A program made the translations under genes and the position numbers. The notes under the pieces are model-generated. The model ran no database searches. It was not told the DNA's origin and worked only from the letters and a program-made list of their open reading frames with translations. Below are positions 43,190 to 51,894 of a stretch of DNA of 64,000 nucleotides, piece by piece. Location: contig PARB01000030.1 in the NCBI GenBank assembly GCA_002709505.1, positions 18,907-82,906 of the forward strand, read 5' to 3'. Source of the DNA: Paracoccaceae bacterium. GTDB lineage: Bacteria; Pseudomonadota; Alphaproteobacteria; Rhizobiales; Stappiaceae. Position 1 is the stretch's first letter; the number at the start of each line of letters is the position of its first letter.

Positions 43190-43495
43190 GGGCGGGCCTC
43201 GGTTGGTTGCCGATTTTTTGTTCAGATGCCGAGCAAACAGCCATCGCCGCTTGAGGTCAATGCTTTTGTGCAGCGCACAAAAGCCTGGCACGACAGCCCG
43301 CCTGCGTCGGGAGGAACATGCCGGGGGACAAATTCCGGAAATTGCCGGTAGGCGGTCGATCGTATTTCCTCATCGGGGAATTTCAGAACTTTCCGTCTCT
43401 TTTTACCGTTAAGCGCGGCAGGGTCTTGACCTGACAGAGGGATCGGCGTTCGATCCCGACCATTCACGAATTTGAATTCAATCAAGGAGAGCGGT
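43190..43495. other. Divergent intergenic region (dehalogenase/aminotransferase)
   Basis: About 306 bases with promoters for two divergent genes. It contains an imperfect palindrome around AAATTCCGGAAATT near 43336 and the inverted repeat at 43439-43457 described separately. TTGACC-type boxes at 43421 may be a -35 element. No gene is supported. Confidence 0.45.
43439..43457. promoter_or_regulatory. Inverted repeat upstream of the aminotransferase gene
   Basis: GGGATCG-gcgtt-CGATCCC, 7-base perfect arms, 39 bases before the start codon. Candidate operator or leader hairpin. Confidence 0.4.
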
Positions 43496-44353
43496 ATGGC
43501 CGAGTGGTCGCAGACCTGGAACTGGATCGACGGGCAGTGGCTGGATGGCAATCCGTCGATGATGGGCCCGCGCAGCCATGCATCCTGGCTGGGGTCGAGC
43601 GTCTTCGACGGTGCGCGCGGTTTTGACGGCCTGACGCCGGATCTGGACCTGCATTGCCAGCGACTGAACGATTCCTGCGTCGCGCTCGGCATGAAGCCGA
43701 CGATGAAGGTCGGCGAGATGATCGAGCTTGCCCAAGAGGGCATGGCGAAATTCGCGCCGGGAACGGCCGTCTACATCAAGCCGATGTATTGGGCGGAAGG
43801 CGAAGGTCCCGGCGTGATCGCGCCGGATCCCGACAGCACCCGCTTCTGCATGTGCCTGTTCGAGGCCGCCATGGCCCCGGCCGACACCGCGATCACGCTC
43901 ACGCTCTCGCCGTTCCGCAGGCCGACGCTGGAGACCATGCCGGTCAACGCCAAGGCGGGGTGTCTCTACCCCAACAACGCGCGCGCCATCGTCGAGGCCA
44001 GGTCGCGCGGCTTCGACAATGCGATCGTGCTCGACATGCTTGGCAATGTCGCCGAGCTGACCACCGCAAATGTCTTCATGGTGAAGGACGGCGAGGTGCA
44101 CACCCCGGCGTGGAACGGCACCTTCCTGAACGGCATCACCCGCCAGCGCGTCATCAAGCTCCTGCGCGATGCGGGAACCGTCGTGCATGAGCGCACGCTC
44201 GGCTACGGCGATTTCCTCGATGCCGACGAGATCTTCTCCACCGGCAACTACTTCAAGGTGGTCCCGGTGAAGCGCATCGAGGACCGCGACATGGAGCCGG
44301 GTCCCATGGCCGCGCGCGCGCGCGAACTCTACTGGGACTTCGCAAAGGGCTGA
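43496..44353 (+). CDS. Branched-chain amino acid aminotransferase-like protein
   Basis: PLP-dependent fold-type IV aminotransferase of 285 residues, of the IlvE type, which exchanges amino groups between Leu, Ile or Val and their 2-oxo acids. The PLP Lys is near 153 in NAKAGCLYPNNARAIVEA; the cofactor-binding ELTTANVFMVKDG and the NGITRQRVIKLL motif are present. Fold-IV members also include D-amino acid transaminases and aminodeoxychorismate lyases, so the exact substrate is not certain. AAGGAGAG precedes the ATG at 43496. Confidence 0.85.
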   Translation: MAEWSQTWNWIDGQWLDGNPSMMGPRSHASWLGSSVFDGARGFDGLTPDLDLHCQRLNDSCVALGMKPTMKVGEMIELAQEGMAKFAPGTAVYIKPMYWAEGEGPGVIAPDPDSTRFCMCLFEAAMAPADTAITLTLSPFRRPTLETMPVNAKAGCLYPNNARAIVEARSRGFDNAIVLDMLGNVAELTTANVFMVKDGEVHTPAWNGTFLNGITRQRVIKLLRDAGTVVHERTLGYGDFLDADEIFSTGNYFKVVPVKRIEDRDMEPGPMAARARELYWDFAKG

Positions 44354-44385
44354 GACGCGGTCTATTCGTCCGGCGTGCGTTTCGA

Positions 44386-45564
44386 TCAGGCGCGCGCCGG
44401 GCGCAGCGTCAGGAGTGCCGCGACCACGAGAAGAGCCGCCGCGCACAGCGACGGCCAGAAGAAGCTTCCGGTCAGGTCGGCGGCATAGCCGGCAAGGGTC
44501 GGCCCCAGCATCTGCCCCAGCCCGAAGCAGGCGGTCATCATCCCGAGCACCGTCTTCGGCTCGCCGCCCGACAGGCGCCGCGCCTCGACCAGGCCGAGCG
44601 AGGTGATGCCCATGAAGGTGCCGCCGAGGAGAACCGCCGCGAGGACGGCGCCGGCCGCGCCCGGAACCAGCACGCTTGCGGCAACGCCGACCGCCTCCAC
44701 CGCACAGGCCAGCGAAAAGGCGCGCATGCCGCCGAGCCGCGCCGACACGCGCCCCCAGATCCAGACCGAGACCGCCGCCGATACGCCGACCGCCGTCCAG
44801 GCCGGCGTTTCGTAGACGGAGAGCGTTTGCGACGCGCGCAGAATACTGGTGAGAAAGGTCGCGGTCACGACGTAGCCGACCCCGAAGAGCGCATAGGCAA
44901 CGGCAAGCCGGACCAGCGCCGGGGACGGGCGGGCGATGCGCGCAGCAGGCGCCGGCGCCGCGTCCGCCGCAGATGGACGAGGCTCGACGGCGTCATCGCT
45001 CGCAACCAGGCAGATCCAGGCACCGATGCCCAGCACCCCGGCAAGCGCGCCGGCGCCGATCCATTGCCCCTGCCACGCCGCTCCGCTACGGACAAGCACA
45101 CCGACCAGAACCGCAGACACCGCGATCCCGACACCGACGCCGGCGAAATGCAGGGCGGCAAGGCCCGTCCTGTTCATGCGCGCCAGGCGCTCTAGCACCA
45201 GTGTCGAGGAAAACACGAGAACCCCGGCGCTGGCGATGCCGCCCAGGAAGCGCCAGAGGGCGAGAACCGGCAGCGCCGCATCCATGGCCATGAGGCCGGT
45301 GGTCGCCACGCTGGCGATGAGGCTTGCGCGAAAGCCGCTGCGCACGGCGGATCCGGCAAGCGACATGGCGGCAAGCGCGCCGACCAGATAGCCGAGGAAA
45401 TTGGCCGAAGCGACCATCCCCGCCTCGGACGCACTCAAGGGGATTTCCGCACTCATCGAGGGAAGGATCGGCGTCAGGGCAAAGCGGCCGATCCCCATCG
45501 CAACCGCAAGCGCGCACAGGCCGCCGAGAGCAAGCCGCACGGGCGAACCGCCAGCCGCAGGCAT
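44386..45564 (-). CDS. YbfB/YjiJ family MFS transporter
   Basis: Membrane transporter of 392 residues with 12 predicted helices in the YbfB/YjiJ branch of the major facilitator superfamily. The start ALGGLCALAVAMGIGRFALT and the phrase FGVGYVVTATFLTSIL are family marks. A charged central loop near residue 200 separates the two six-helix halves. Substrate unknown; members include putative amino-acid or drug exporters. ATG 45564 has GGGAG upstream; the longer open frame is rejected. Confidence 0.85.
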   Translation of the reverse strand: MPAAGGSPVRLALGGLCALAVAMGIGRFALTPILPSMSAEIPLSASEAGMVASANFLGYLVGALAAMSLAGSAVRSGFRASLIASVATTGLMAMDAALPVLALWRFLGGIASAGVLVFSSTLVLERLARMNRTGLAALHFAGVGVGIAVSAVLVGVLVRSGAAWQGQWIGAGALAGVLGIGAWICLVASDDAVEPRPSAADAAPAPAARIARPSPALVRLAVAYALFGVGYVVTATFLTSILRASQTLSVYETPAWTAVGVSAAVSVWIWGRVSARLGGMRAFSLACAVEAVGVAASVLVPGAAGAVLAAVLLGGTFMGITSLGLVEARRLSGGEPKTVLGMMTACFGLGQMLGPTLAGYAADLTGSFFWPSLCAAALLVVAALLTLRPARA

Positions 45565-45795
45565 TATAGGGGTCTCCCGACGGAGGCCGGCGCCCGCCGT
45601 TTCGCGACCACGCGCGACACGGCACCATGTCGCGCTTTGCGTGAACCGTCCCGGAAATATCGAGCAAGGGGAGCGGAAGTGCCGTTCATTTTGAGTGTCT
45701 TTCGCGGGCCCGGCGACAGGTGGGGAAAAAGCGGCCAATACCAGAGGCACGCTTGTACCACGAGGAACGTCATCCCTCCATCGGCAGTCGGCCGG

Positions 45796-46248
45796 TCAGC
45801 CTTTCAACCACATTTCGGCATTCTCGAACGGCATGCCCTCGTCATCCTCGGCCCGTCGCGACCGCTCCGTGAAGCCGAGCGCCTCGTAGAACGCGTAGGC
45901 CCGTGCGTTCGCGGTATAGACCTCCAGCCCCAGTTCGCCCTTGCGTTGCAGTGCATGCGCGATCAGCGCCCGTCCGATCCCCTGTCCATGATGGCGCGGC
46001 GTGACGAACAGCCCGCCAATGAAACTGTCGAGCAGACTGATAAAGCCGACAGGCTGCGATCCCCGACAGGCCACCCAGGTTTCCGAATTGGGGAGATACT
46101 CGCTCTCGATCAGTGCGCGCTGCTCACGCAGGCGATCCCGGCCGACGAAGGCATGTGCCTGAAGCGAAGCCTCGAGCCAGATGCCCGACAGCGTTTCAAG
46201 GTCCGTCGCGGCGTCATAGGCGCGGATGTGCGTTTCAAGGAGAGTCAT
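45796..46248 (-). CDS. GNAT family N-acetyltransferase (150 aa)
   Basis: Compact single-domain acetyltransferase. The acetyl-CoA motif GLFVTPRHHGQGIGRALI lies near residue 80, and the C-terminal motif ANARAYAFYEALGFTERSRR near 113. Relatives include YhfK/YjgM-like and other small-substrate acetyltransferases; substrate unknown. No clear ribosome binding site precedes the ATG at 46248, but the start fits the family. Confidence 0.85.
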   Translation of the reverse strand: MTLLETHIRAYDAATDLETLSGIWLEASLQAHAFVGRDRLREQRALIESEYLPNSETWVACRGSQPVGFISLLDSFIGGLFVTPRHHGQGIGRALIAHALQRKGELGLEVYTANARAYAFYEALGFTERSRRAEDDEGMPFENAEMWLKG

Positions 46249-46359
46249 GATGGCTGCGGAGACACGCCTGCGATCCGGTGGAGGGAAAACCCCATGCGCT
46301 CGAAACGAGCCCTGGCTCCTGCCCTGACACTTGCAACACCAGTGGGTAGGCGAAACGCA

Positions 46360-46382
46360 GGCGCCGGCAGTCGACCGGCGCC
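46360..46382 (-). terminator. Hairpin terminator of the luxR gene
   Basis: GGCGCCGG-cagtcga-CCGGCGCC, perfect 8-base arms, followed on the minus strand by TGCGTTTCG, 50 bases after the luxR stop. Confidence 0.55.
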
Positions 46383-46432
46383 CCTTCGTTCAGATGCGTC
46401 TGGCGCGGGTCAGACGATCCGCGCCGGGCGGT

Positions 46433-47155
46433 TCACAGCCGGATCTGCCCGTAGCGCAGCGCCTCGACGACCGTATGCGTCTTGTTGGACGCATTCAGCT
46501 TGGCGCTCGCGTTTTGAAGATGGGCATGCACGGTGCGTTGCGAGATGTCGAGCAGCCCGGCGATGTCGCTGGCGGTCTTGCCAAGGGCGGTGAGTTCGAG
46601 CACCCGGCGTTCGCGTGCGGAGAGATCCCCCGGCCGCTGCGCCGAAATCACGCCCAGATCGATCAGCCGGCGGAAGGCGGCGTTGCAGATCAGTTCCAGA
46701 TTGGACAACTCGATCTTGCCGGCTTCCAGATGGGAGCCGCCGCCCAGAACGAGCGCCTGGAACGGATGCGTCTCGGTCACCGGAACCACCACCACGCGCG
46801 TGTCGCGACCGAGCGATGCAAGCAGTTCGGAATGCGACATGTCGCCTTCGGTCACATCCCAGATGAACGGGCGGTTGCGCATGAGGCCCAGCATCAACGC
46901 GCTGTCATCCGCATCGAGATCGGAGCGTTCGATACCGCCGGCGCGATTGTCAGCCCAGCGGAACCTGTGCACCAGTCCGGAAATCGGCCGGTTGGGCATT
47001 GGAAGCCCTGCCGCGAGGATATGGGTCGCACCCAACCGGCGCAACTGGGTCTCAATGATATCAAGGACATGCTTTCCGGTCTGGGCGTCGGCGATTGCCT
47101 GTGCCCGCGCCTGCATTTCCGTAGGGTCAGCCATGCGTTCCTGCCTTTCCGTCAT
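46433..47155 (-). CDS. LuxR family transcriptional regulator (solo)
   Basis: Regulator of 240 residues. The C-terminal LuxR HTH (about 172-235) reads LSARERRVLELTALGKTASD, then IAGLLDISQRTVHAHLQNAS. The N-terminal 160 residues have the size of an autoinducer-binding domain, but its typical Trp/Asp pattern is not clear; a GAF-like sensor is possible. No luxI-type synthase is adjacent, so it is a solo. The start is 47155 (AGGAG 10 bases upstream) or ATG 47134 (AGGA). Confidence 0.8.
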   Translation of the reverse strand: MTERQERMADPTEMQARAQAIADAQTGKHVLDIIETQLRRLGATHILAAGLPMPNRPISGLVHRFRWADNRAGGIERSDLDADDSALMLGLMRNRPFIWDVTEGDMSHSELLASLGRDTRVVVVPVTETHPFQALVLGGGSHLEAGKIELSNLELICNAAFRRLIDLGVISAQRPGDLSARERRVLELTALGKTASDIAGLLDISQRTVHAHLQNASAKLNASNKTHTVVEALRYGQIRL

Positions 47156-47848
47156 CTCGCCAAGGCTCCTGGAGAGCCCGGACGATCCTGTCGGTCGATT
47201 CGAACCACATTCACTGCGTCAAAATCGCAGGACGCCCCGCTCGAAACCGATGTCCCAGCAACATCGACCCGCCTCGTCCGTACACCATCCCCCGATGGAT
47301 ATTTCCCGAAAAAACGTCTCACCAGACTATACCTCAGCCCTGTCCCAATCCAGAATCTTTGCCAATGTCGTTGTTTTGACCCGGACCACCCCCGAGGCAC
47401 CGGCTCCGCCCGGATCGCTGTGGAAATCCGATTAACCGATTCTGGAAACCACACGATCCCATTGGCAAGGCTTTACTTTTTTCAGATGACCGAAACCAGC
47501 TTATCGCGACGATTGTGTTGATTAAAAGGACGTATTAATGTTTTTTGCAACCTTAACGTTAACAAATCGTTTCCGGCTTTGGCGCATTCTTACTGACCTG
47601 CCATCAAGTAACAGTGTCAATTTTGACAGTATCGTCAAAGTTGACGGAAAAAACGGCGCACCGGACCGCGGCTGTCCCGCGTCGCCGCAACAGGCAGCGG
47701 CTTCCCTCCTGGCCTCGCCCCTCAGCCAGAGGCCTTGCCGGTGTTCGCACAGGCCTTTCGCGCCGGGGGCATGGATGCTAAGTCCGGGCGGCGACCCTGG
47801 CCGGACCGTTCGACGGCCGGCGGTCAGCCCCCCACAACGAGAGGCGCC
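47156..47848. other. Long AT-rich divergent intergenic region
   Basis: About 693 bases between the minus-strand luxR gene and the plus-strand DUF1131 lipoprotein gene. The segment 47420-47650 is much lower in GC than the flanks and carries TTAACGTTAA at 47553 and two GTCAAnnTTGAC palindromes (separate entry). An ATG at 47538 with AGGA opens a 115-codon frame, but it is unlike a real protein after 30 residues. Promoters for both genes lie here. No RNA gene is supported. Confidence 0.55.
47616..47645. promoter_or_regulatory. Two tandem GTCAAnnTTGAC palindromes
   Basis: GTCAATTTTGAC (47616-47627) and GTCAAAGTTGAC (47634-47645), two copies of the same 12-base palindrome 18 bp apart start to start. 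This is the arrangement of a double operator for a dimeric regulator. The divergent LuxR solo is a natural candidate, by inference. Confidence 0.5.
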
Positions 47849-48433
47849 ATGCGGTTTTTCAAACGCTTTTTCCCGGTTGTTCTGATTTCGGTTCTGGCCG
47901 GTGCCTGTTCGCCGACGCTTGACACCGGACCGGTCACCGTCGCGCGAACCTCGAATATCACACTCGTCAAAATCACGGATGCGGGCGCGGGTGGCATCAC
48001 GTCCGAAACGGTCTATTCCGAGAAGGCGGTCGCGCAGGCCTTGCCGGGCTTCACGGCAGAGGGCTTCCAGTCGGCAACTGAGGACAGGACCGAATGGGCC
48101 ATCGGCGCCTTCAATGCCGACGGGTTCCAGGTTCTGCAGATCTACAAGGGCGGCGACGGCAAGGTGCGCGCGGTGCATGGCGTGACCCATCACCTGCAAG
48201 GGCCGAACGGCGAACGCATCGGCATGACCTTTGCCGAGGTCGGCACGTCGCGTAGCGACTGCCGCGTCGGCCGCAACCTGTGGCGCGGCATGGCGATCTG
48301 CAAGGCCGACGGCAGCGACAATGTCACCCTCGTCTATGCTATCTCGCAATATGCCGGCCCCTTCGACCGGCTGCCGCCCAGCGACCAGCTGCGGGAAGCG
48401 GCGATCCAGCGCATCATCTGGACCGCGCCCTGA
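47849..48433 (+). CDS. DUF1131 family lipoprotein
   Basis: Predicted lipoprotein of 194 residues, related to the RpoE-regulated YfeY family (DUF1131). The signal ends in VLAGACSPT (lipobox Cys near 20). Visible family parts are ITDAGAGGITSETVYSEKAV, LQIYKGGDGKVRAVHGVTHH, GMTFAEVGTSRSDC, and PFDRLPPSDQLREAAIQRII with a final WTAP. It is probably anchored in the outer membrane or facing the periplasm; function unknown. ATG 47849 begins the lipoprotein signal. It is convergent with the GGDEF-EAL gene. Confidence 0.8.
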   Translation: MRFFKRFFPVVLISVLAGACSPTLDTGPVTVARTSNITLVKITDAGAGGITSETVYSEKAVAQALPGFTAEGFQSATEDRTEWAIGAFNADGFQVLQIYKGGDGKVRAVHGVTHHLQGPNGERIGMTFAEVGTSRSDCRVGRNLWRGMAICKADGSDNVTLVYAISQYAGPFDRLPPSDQLREAAIQRIIWTAP

Positions 48434-48503
48434 GGCAAAGCGGGAGGCAAACCCGGCGGCACTCGGTCCAGCGCATGCCCCCCGCAGAGCCGACCGGTGC
48501 CGC

Positions 48504-50084
48504 CTAAGCCTGCTTCAACCGGGCGATACCTTCCGGCGCGGCGGTGTTTTGCAGAAAGCCGGTTGCCTCGGTGAAGGTCATCGGGCGCGCGAACAAATAT
48601 CCTTGGCCGAACTTGCAATCGAGACTCTTCAATTGCGCGAGCTGTTCGGGCCGCTCGATCCCTTCCGCCGTGGTCGGAATATCCAATCCGTCCGCAAGAG
48701 CGATAATCGATTTCACGATCTTCAGTCGCTTCTTATCCTTGCCGACGGCTTCGACGAAAGCGCGGTCGATCTTGATATAGTCGAAGGTCAGATTGGACAG
48801 TTGCGAAAGGCTTGAGTAGCCGGTTCCGAAATCATCGAGGGCGAAGGTGACCCCTTCCTTGCGCAGGCTGTTGATGACGGCTGTTGCGGTGTCCAGATCG
48901 CGCACAAGCGCGCTTTCGGTCACTTCGATCTCCAGCTGTCGCGGCGCCAAACCGGTGTCGGCGAGGATGGCGAGAATGCGATGGGCGAGAAGGCGGTCGC
49001 CCATCATCGATGGCGCAACGTTGAACGCGATCTTCAAATGCGCCGGCCAGTTCAGCGCATCCGTGCAGGCGCGGCGCAGCAGGTTCTCCGACAACTCGAT
49101 GATGATGCCGATGTCATCGGCGATCTGGATAAACTCGTCCGGCGGGATGAACTGTCCCGGAGCATGCTCCCAACGGGCAAGCACCTCGAACCCGCGCACG
49201 TTTCCCGTCTCCAGGTCGATCAACGGCTGATAGTGCGGAACGATGGCTTTCTCGCGCACGGCACGGCGAAGCTGCTGTTCCAGCTTGGCGCGTCCGCTCA
49301 TCGCCCCGTCCATCGCCGGGTCGTAGTGCATGGCACATCCCCGACCCGCCTTCTTGCCGCTGTAAAGCGCATAGTCCGCCCGCAGAAGCAGATCCTTCAA
49401 GGTCGCCGCCTGTCGATCCGAGGGAGCAGCGATGCCGACGCAGGCTCCGATCTCGACGTGAACGCCCTTGATGGCAACCGGACAACTCAAAAGCGAGATG
49501 ATCTCTTCAGCCCGCGCCGTCAGTTGCAGGGCCGGCGCGGTCTTGCAGATCACAACGAACTCGTCGCCGCCAAGACGCACGACGATGTCGTCGGGAAACA
49601 GGCGCCGGAGACGCTGAGCGATGTCCGCCAGCAGCGCATCTCCGCCATCGTGTCCGATCAGGTCGTTGACCCTCTTGAAGCCATCCAGGTCGATCGCAAG
49701 AACGGCGTGGCATTGCATGCCGCCCCGCTCCGCGATCATCTGCACCGCCTGCTGCTCCAGAAAGCGACGGTTCGGCAATCCGGTCAGCGCATCGTGAACC
49801 GCGGTCCAGCTGGCCTGGGTTTCCGCCGACCGCCGGAAGCGCGCCTCCCGTCGGAAATCGTTCATCCGACGCACCGCAAAAACGAACCCCATGAGACCGG
49901 CGCAGATCAACCCGACCAGCACCTCATCCAGTTCAAGCGCTTCATGCGCTTCGATAAAATCATGAAGCTGTTCGTAAGCATCGTTGTGGACCGCCACGGC
50001 CCAGAGCATCAACGCCACTGCGCTCAAGAGCAGAAGCTCCGAATAAACGCCGATGCTGATGCGCCAGAATCGCTTCTTCTTCAT
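48504..50084 (-). CDS. GGDEF-EAL bifunctional c-di-GMP enzyme
   Basis: Membrane-anchored enzyme of 526 residues. Two N-terminal helices (about 15-70) precede a GGDEF domain (VVRLGGDEFVV near residue 175) and an EAL domain (FEVLARWEH near 300; LEIEVTESA; FALDDFGTGYSSL; DYIKIDRAF; TTAEGIERPEQ). The catalytic residues of both domains are present; EAL reads EVL, still compatible with phosphodiesterase activity. The GGDEF inhibitory site normally R-x-x-D is FPDD here, so product feedback is probably lost. GAGGA precedes ATG 50084. Confidence 0.9.
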   Translation of the reverse strand: MKKKRFWRISIGVYSELLLLSAVALMLWAVAVHNDAYEQLHDFIEAHEALELDEVLVGLICAGLMGFVFAVRRMNDFRREARFRRSAETQASWTAVHDALTGLPNRRFLEQQAVQMIAERGGMQCHAVLAIDLDGFKRVNDLIGHDGGDALLADIAQRLRRLFPDDIVVRLGGDEFVVICKTAPALQLTARAEEIISLLSCPVAIKGVHVEIGACVGIAAPSDRQAATLKDLLLRADYALYSGKKAGRGCAMHYDPAMDGAMSGRAKLEQQLRRAVREKAIVPHYQPLIDLETGNVRGFEVLARWEHAPGQFIPPDEFIQIADDIGIIIELSENLLRRACTDALNWPAHLKIAFNVAPSMMGDRLLAHRILAILADTGLAPRQLEIEVTESALVRDLDTATAVINSLRKEGVTFALDDFGTGYSSLSQLSNLTFDYIKIDRAFVEAVGKDKKRLKIVKSIIALADGLDIPTTAEGIERPEQLAQLKSLDCKFGQGYLFARPMTFTEATGFLQNTAAPEGIARLKQA

Positions 50085-50484
50085 TGTTTCCTCAGCGCGA
50101 AACAGCCACACCCCAAACAGAATTTATCAGCGGGACCTCTTTCGTCCAAGTTAATGAAAAATGTTTTATCACTTTAATTAAAAAACAGAATTGAACCCGA
50201 AGTACAAAATCAACAAATTCAAGCCAGAATATACATAAACAAGTTTTGCAACTTGAATTACGCAACGACACTTCCCAGCCGAAGCGTGCCGTTGCGCCGC
50301 AATTCTATGACGTTTTTTCGATTCGTGCAGTTTTTCAAGGCTTCAGGCCGGGATGCGGCATGCGCGCCGACAGGTGCGAATACCCCCTTCCCCGGACGAA
50401 CCACGCCGGGCGCCGGATGTTCCGTTTCGGGACGTGCGCCCGGCACGGCATTTGCGTGGCTGCGGATGCGGAAGGACCAACGAC
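50085..50484. other. Divergent intergenic region between GGDEF-EAL and Tat protein genes
   Basis: About 400 bases, with an A+T-rich part at 50110-50280. It holds the promoters of both genes and the palindrome at 50240-50255. No ORF beyond GC-shadow frames. Confidence 0.5.
50240..50255. promoter_or_regulatory. Palindrome CAAGTT-ttgc-AACTTG
   Basis: Perfect 6-base arms in the AT-rich part of the divergent region. Candidate operator, binding partner unknown. Confidence 0.35.
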
Positions 50485-51894
50485 ATGGAACGAAACAGTC
50501 AGCGCATCGCAACTGCAGGCATTTCCCGGCGCACCCTGCTCCTTTGCGGGGCGGGTACCCTTGCCGGCGCGGCTCTCGCCGGAGCCTCGCTGCCGGCGCG
50601 CGCGGCCGTCCGGGTCGCGGACCTGCGCGGCACCATCGACGCGGCCGAATTCGGCATCCGCCCGGGTGCTGCCGACGATCAAAGCAGCCTGATGCAACAG
50701 GCGATCGACGCCGCCGCCCAGCGCGGGCGCGCGCTGTTTCTTCCCGGCGGACGCTATACGGTCGCAAACCTGCGGCTGCCGTCGGGGACCAAGCTGGTCG
50801 GCCTGCCGGGACAGACCCGTTTCGACTACCAGGGCGGCGGCCACCTGATCTATTGCGAGAAGGCCAAATCCGTCGGCATCGAGGGCATCCATTTCGACGG
50901 CGGCAACCGCTTCATCGGCGAATACGCCCCGGCCCTGCTGCATTTCGCCGACGCGCAGGATGTCGCCATCGAGGGCTGCACCGTCACCGGCAGCACCAAG
51001 ATGGGCCTGGCCCTCGACCGCTGTTCTGGGCGCGTGGCAAACTCCACGATCTCGGGCGCGCGCCTGGCGGGCCTTCGCAGCGTCGAGGCGAGCGGACTGG
51101 CGATCACCGGCAATCATGTGCACGACTGCGCCAATGGCGGCATTCTGGTGCATCGCTGGCGCGAGGGCGACGACGGCACCATCGTCTCCGGCAACCGGGT
51201 GGAGCGGATCTTCGCCCGCGAGGGCGGCACGGGCCAGAACGGCAATGGCATCAACATCTTCCGCGCGCACAACGTCATCGTACGCGGCAACCGCGTCGCC
51301 GATTGCGCCTTTTCCGCGATCCGCTCCAACGGCGGGTCGGGGATCATCATCGAGGGCAATTCGTGCCTGCGCTCGGGCGAGACCGCGATCTACTCCGAGT
51401 TTGCCTTCCAGGGCGCGGTGATCGCCGACAATCTGGTCGACGGCGGCGCCATCGGCATTTCCATCGCCAATTTCCTCGATGGCGGGCGGCTCGCGACCTG
51501 TTCCGGCAACGTCGTGCGCAACATCGTTGACACCGGTCCCTATCCGGCCGAGGTGCAGGGCTTCGGCATCGGCATCGCGGTGGAGGCGGACACCGCCCTC
51601 ACCGGAAATGTGGTGGAAAACGCCGCGCGCATCGGCGTGCACATGGGCTGGGGCCCCTATTTGCGCGATGTCGCGGCAACCTCGAACGTGCTGCGCGACT
51701 GCCCCATCGGCGTCGCGGTCACCGTCGTGGAGGGCGCAGGACCCGCCCTGATCGCCAGCAACATGATCACCGGCGCCCGACAGGGCGCGGTCGTCGGCCA
51801 CCGCTGGAAGGAGGCGACGACGGGCGATCTGACGCGGGAGGATGCGGCCAGCCGCTTCCCGCATCTCTCGGTGAGCGGAAACGTGGTGCGCTGA
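50485..51894 (+). CDS. Tat-exported beta-helix repeat protein, TIGR03808 type
   Basis: Exported protein of 469 residues. The N-terminus has a twin-arginine signal (GISRRTLLLCGAGTLAGAAL) cleaved near ARA-AVRVA. The rest is a right-handed parallel beta-helix: an opening pectate-lyase-like turn (DDQSSLMQQAIDAAAQRGRA, then LFLPGGRYTV) and many rungs such as GLAITGNHVHDCANGGILVH and VIVRGNRVADCAFSAIRSNG. This matches the TIGR03808 twin-arginine repeat proteins of Rhizobiales; function unknown, though polysaccharide binding or cleavage is possible. GGAAGGA precedes the ATG. Confidence 0.88.
   Translation: MERNSQRIATAGISRRTLLLCGAGTLAGAALAGASLPARAAVRVADLRGTIDAAEFGIRPGAADDQSSLMQQAIDAAAQRGRALFLPGGRYTVANLRLPSGTKLVGLPGQTRFDYQGGGHLIYCEKAKSVGIEGIHFDGGNRFIGEYAPALLHFADAQDVAIEGCTVTGSTKMGLALDRCSGRVANSTISGARLAGLRSVEASGLAITGNHVHDCANGGILVHRWREGDDGTIVSGNRVERIFAREGGTGQNGNGINIFRAHNVIVRGNRVADCAFSAIRSNGGSGIIIEGNSCLRSGETAIYSEFAFQGAVIADNLVDGGAIGISIANFLDGGRLATCSGNVVRNIVDTGPYPAEVQGFGIGIAVEADTALTGNVVENAARIGVHMGWGPYLRDVAATSNVLRDCPIGVAVTVVEGAGPALIASNMITGARQGAVVGHRWKEATTGDLTREDAASRFPHLSVSGNVVR

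Noticed and set aside
47521..47562. CtrA-type TTAA-N7-TTAA boxes
   Set aside because: The two TTAA words at 47522 and 47534 are 9 bases apart instead of 7, and the second set is a simple TTAACGTTAA palindrome.
47538..47885. 115-codon frame with ATG and AGGA
   Set aside because: Only the first 30 codons look protein-like; the rest is Pro/Arg shadow and overlaps the start of the DUF1131 lipoprotein in another frame.
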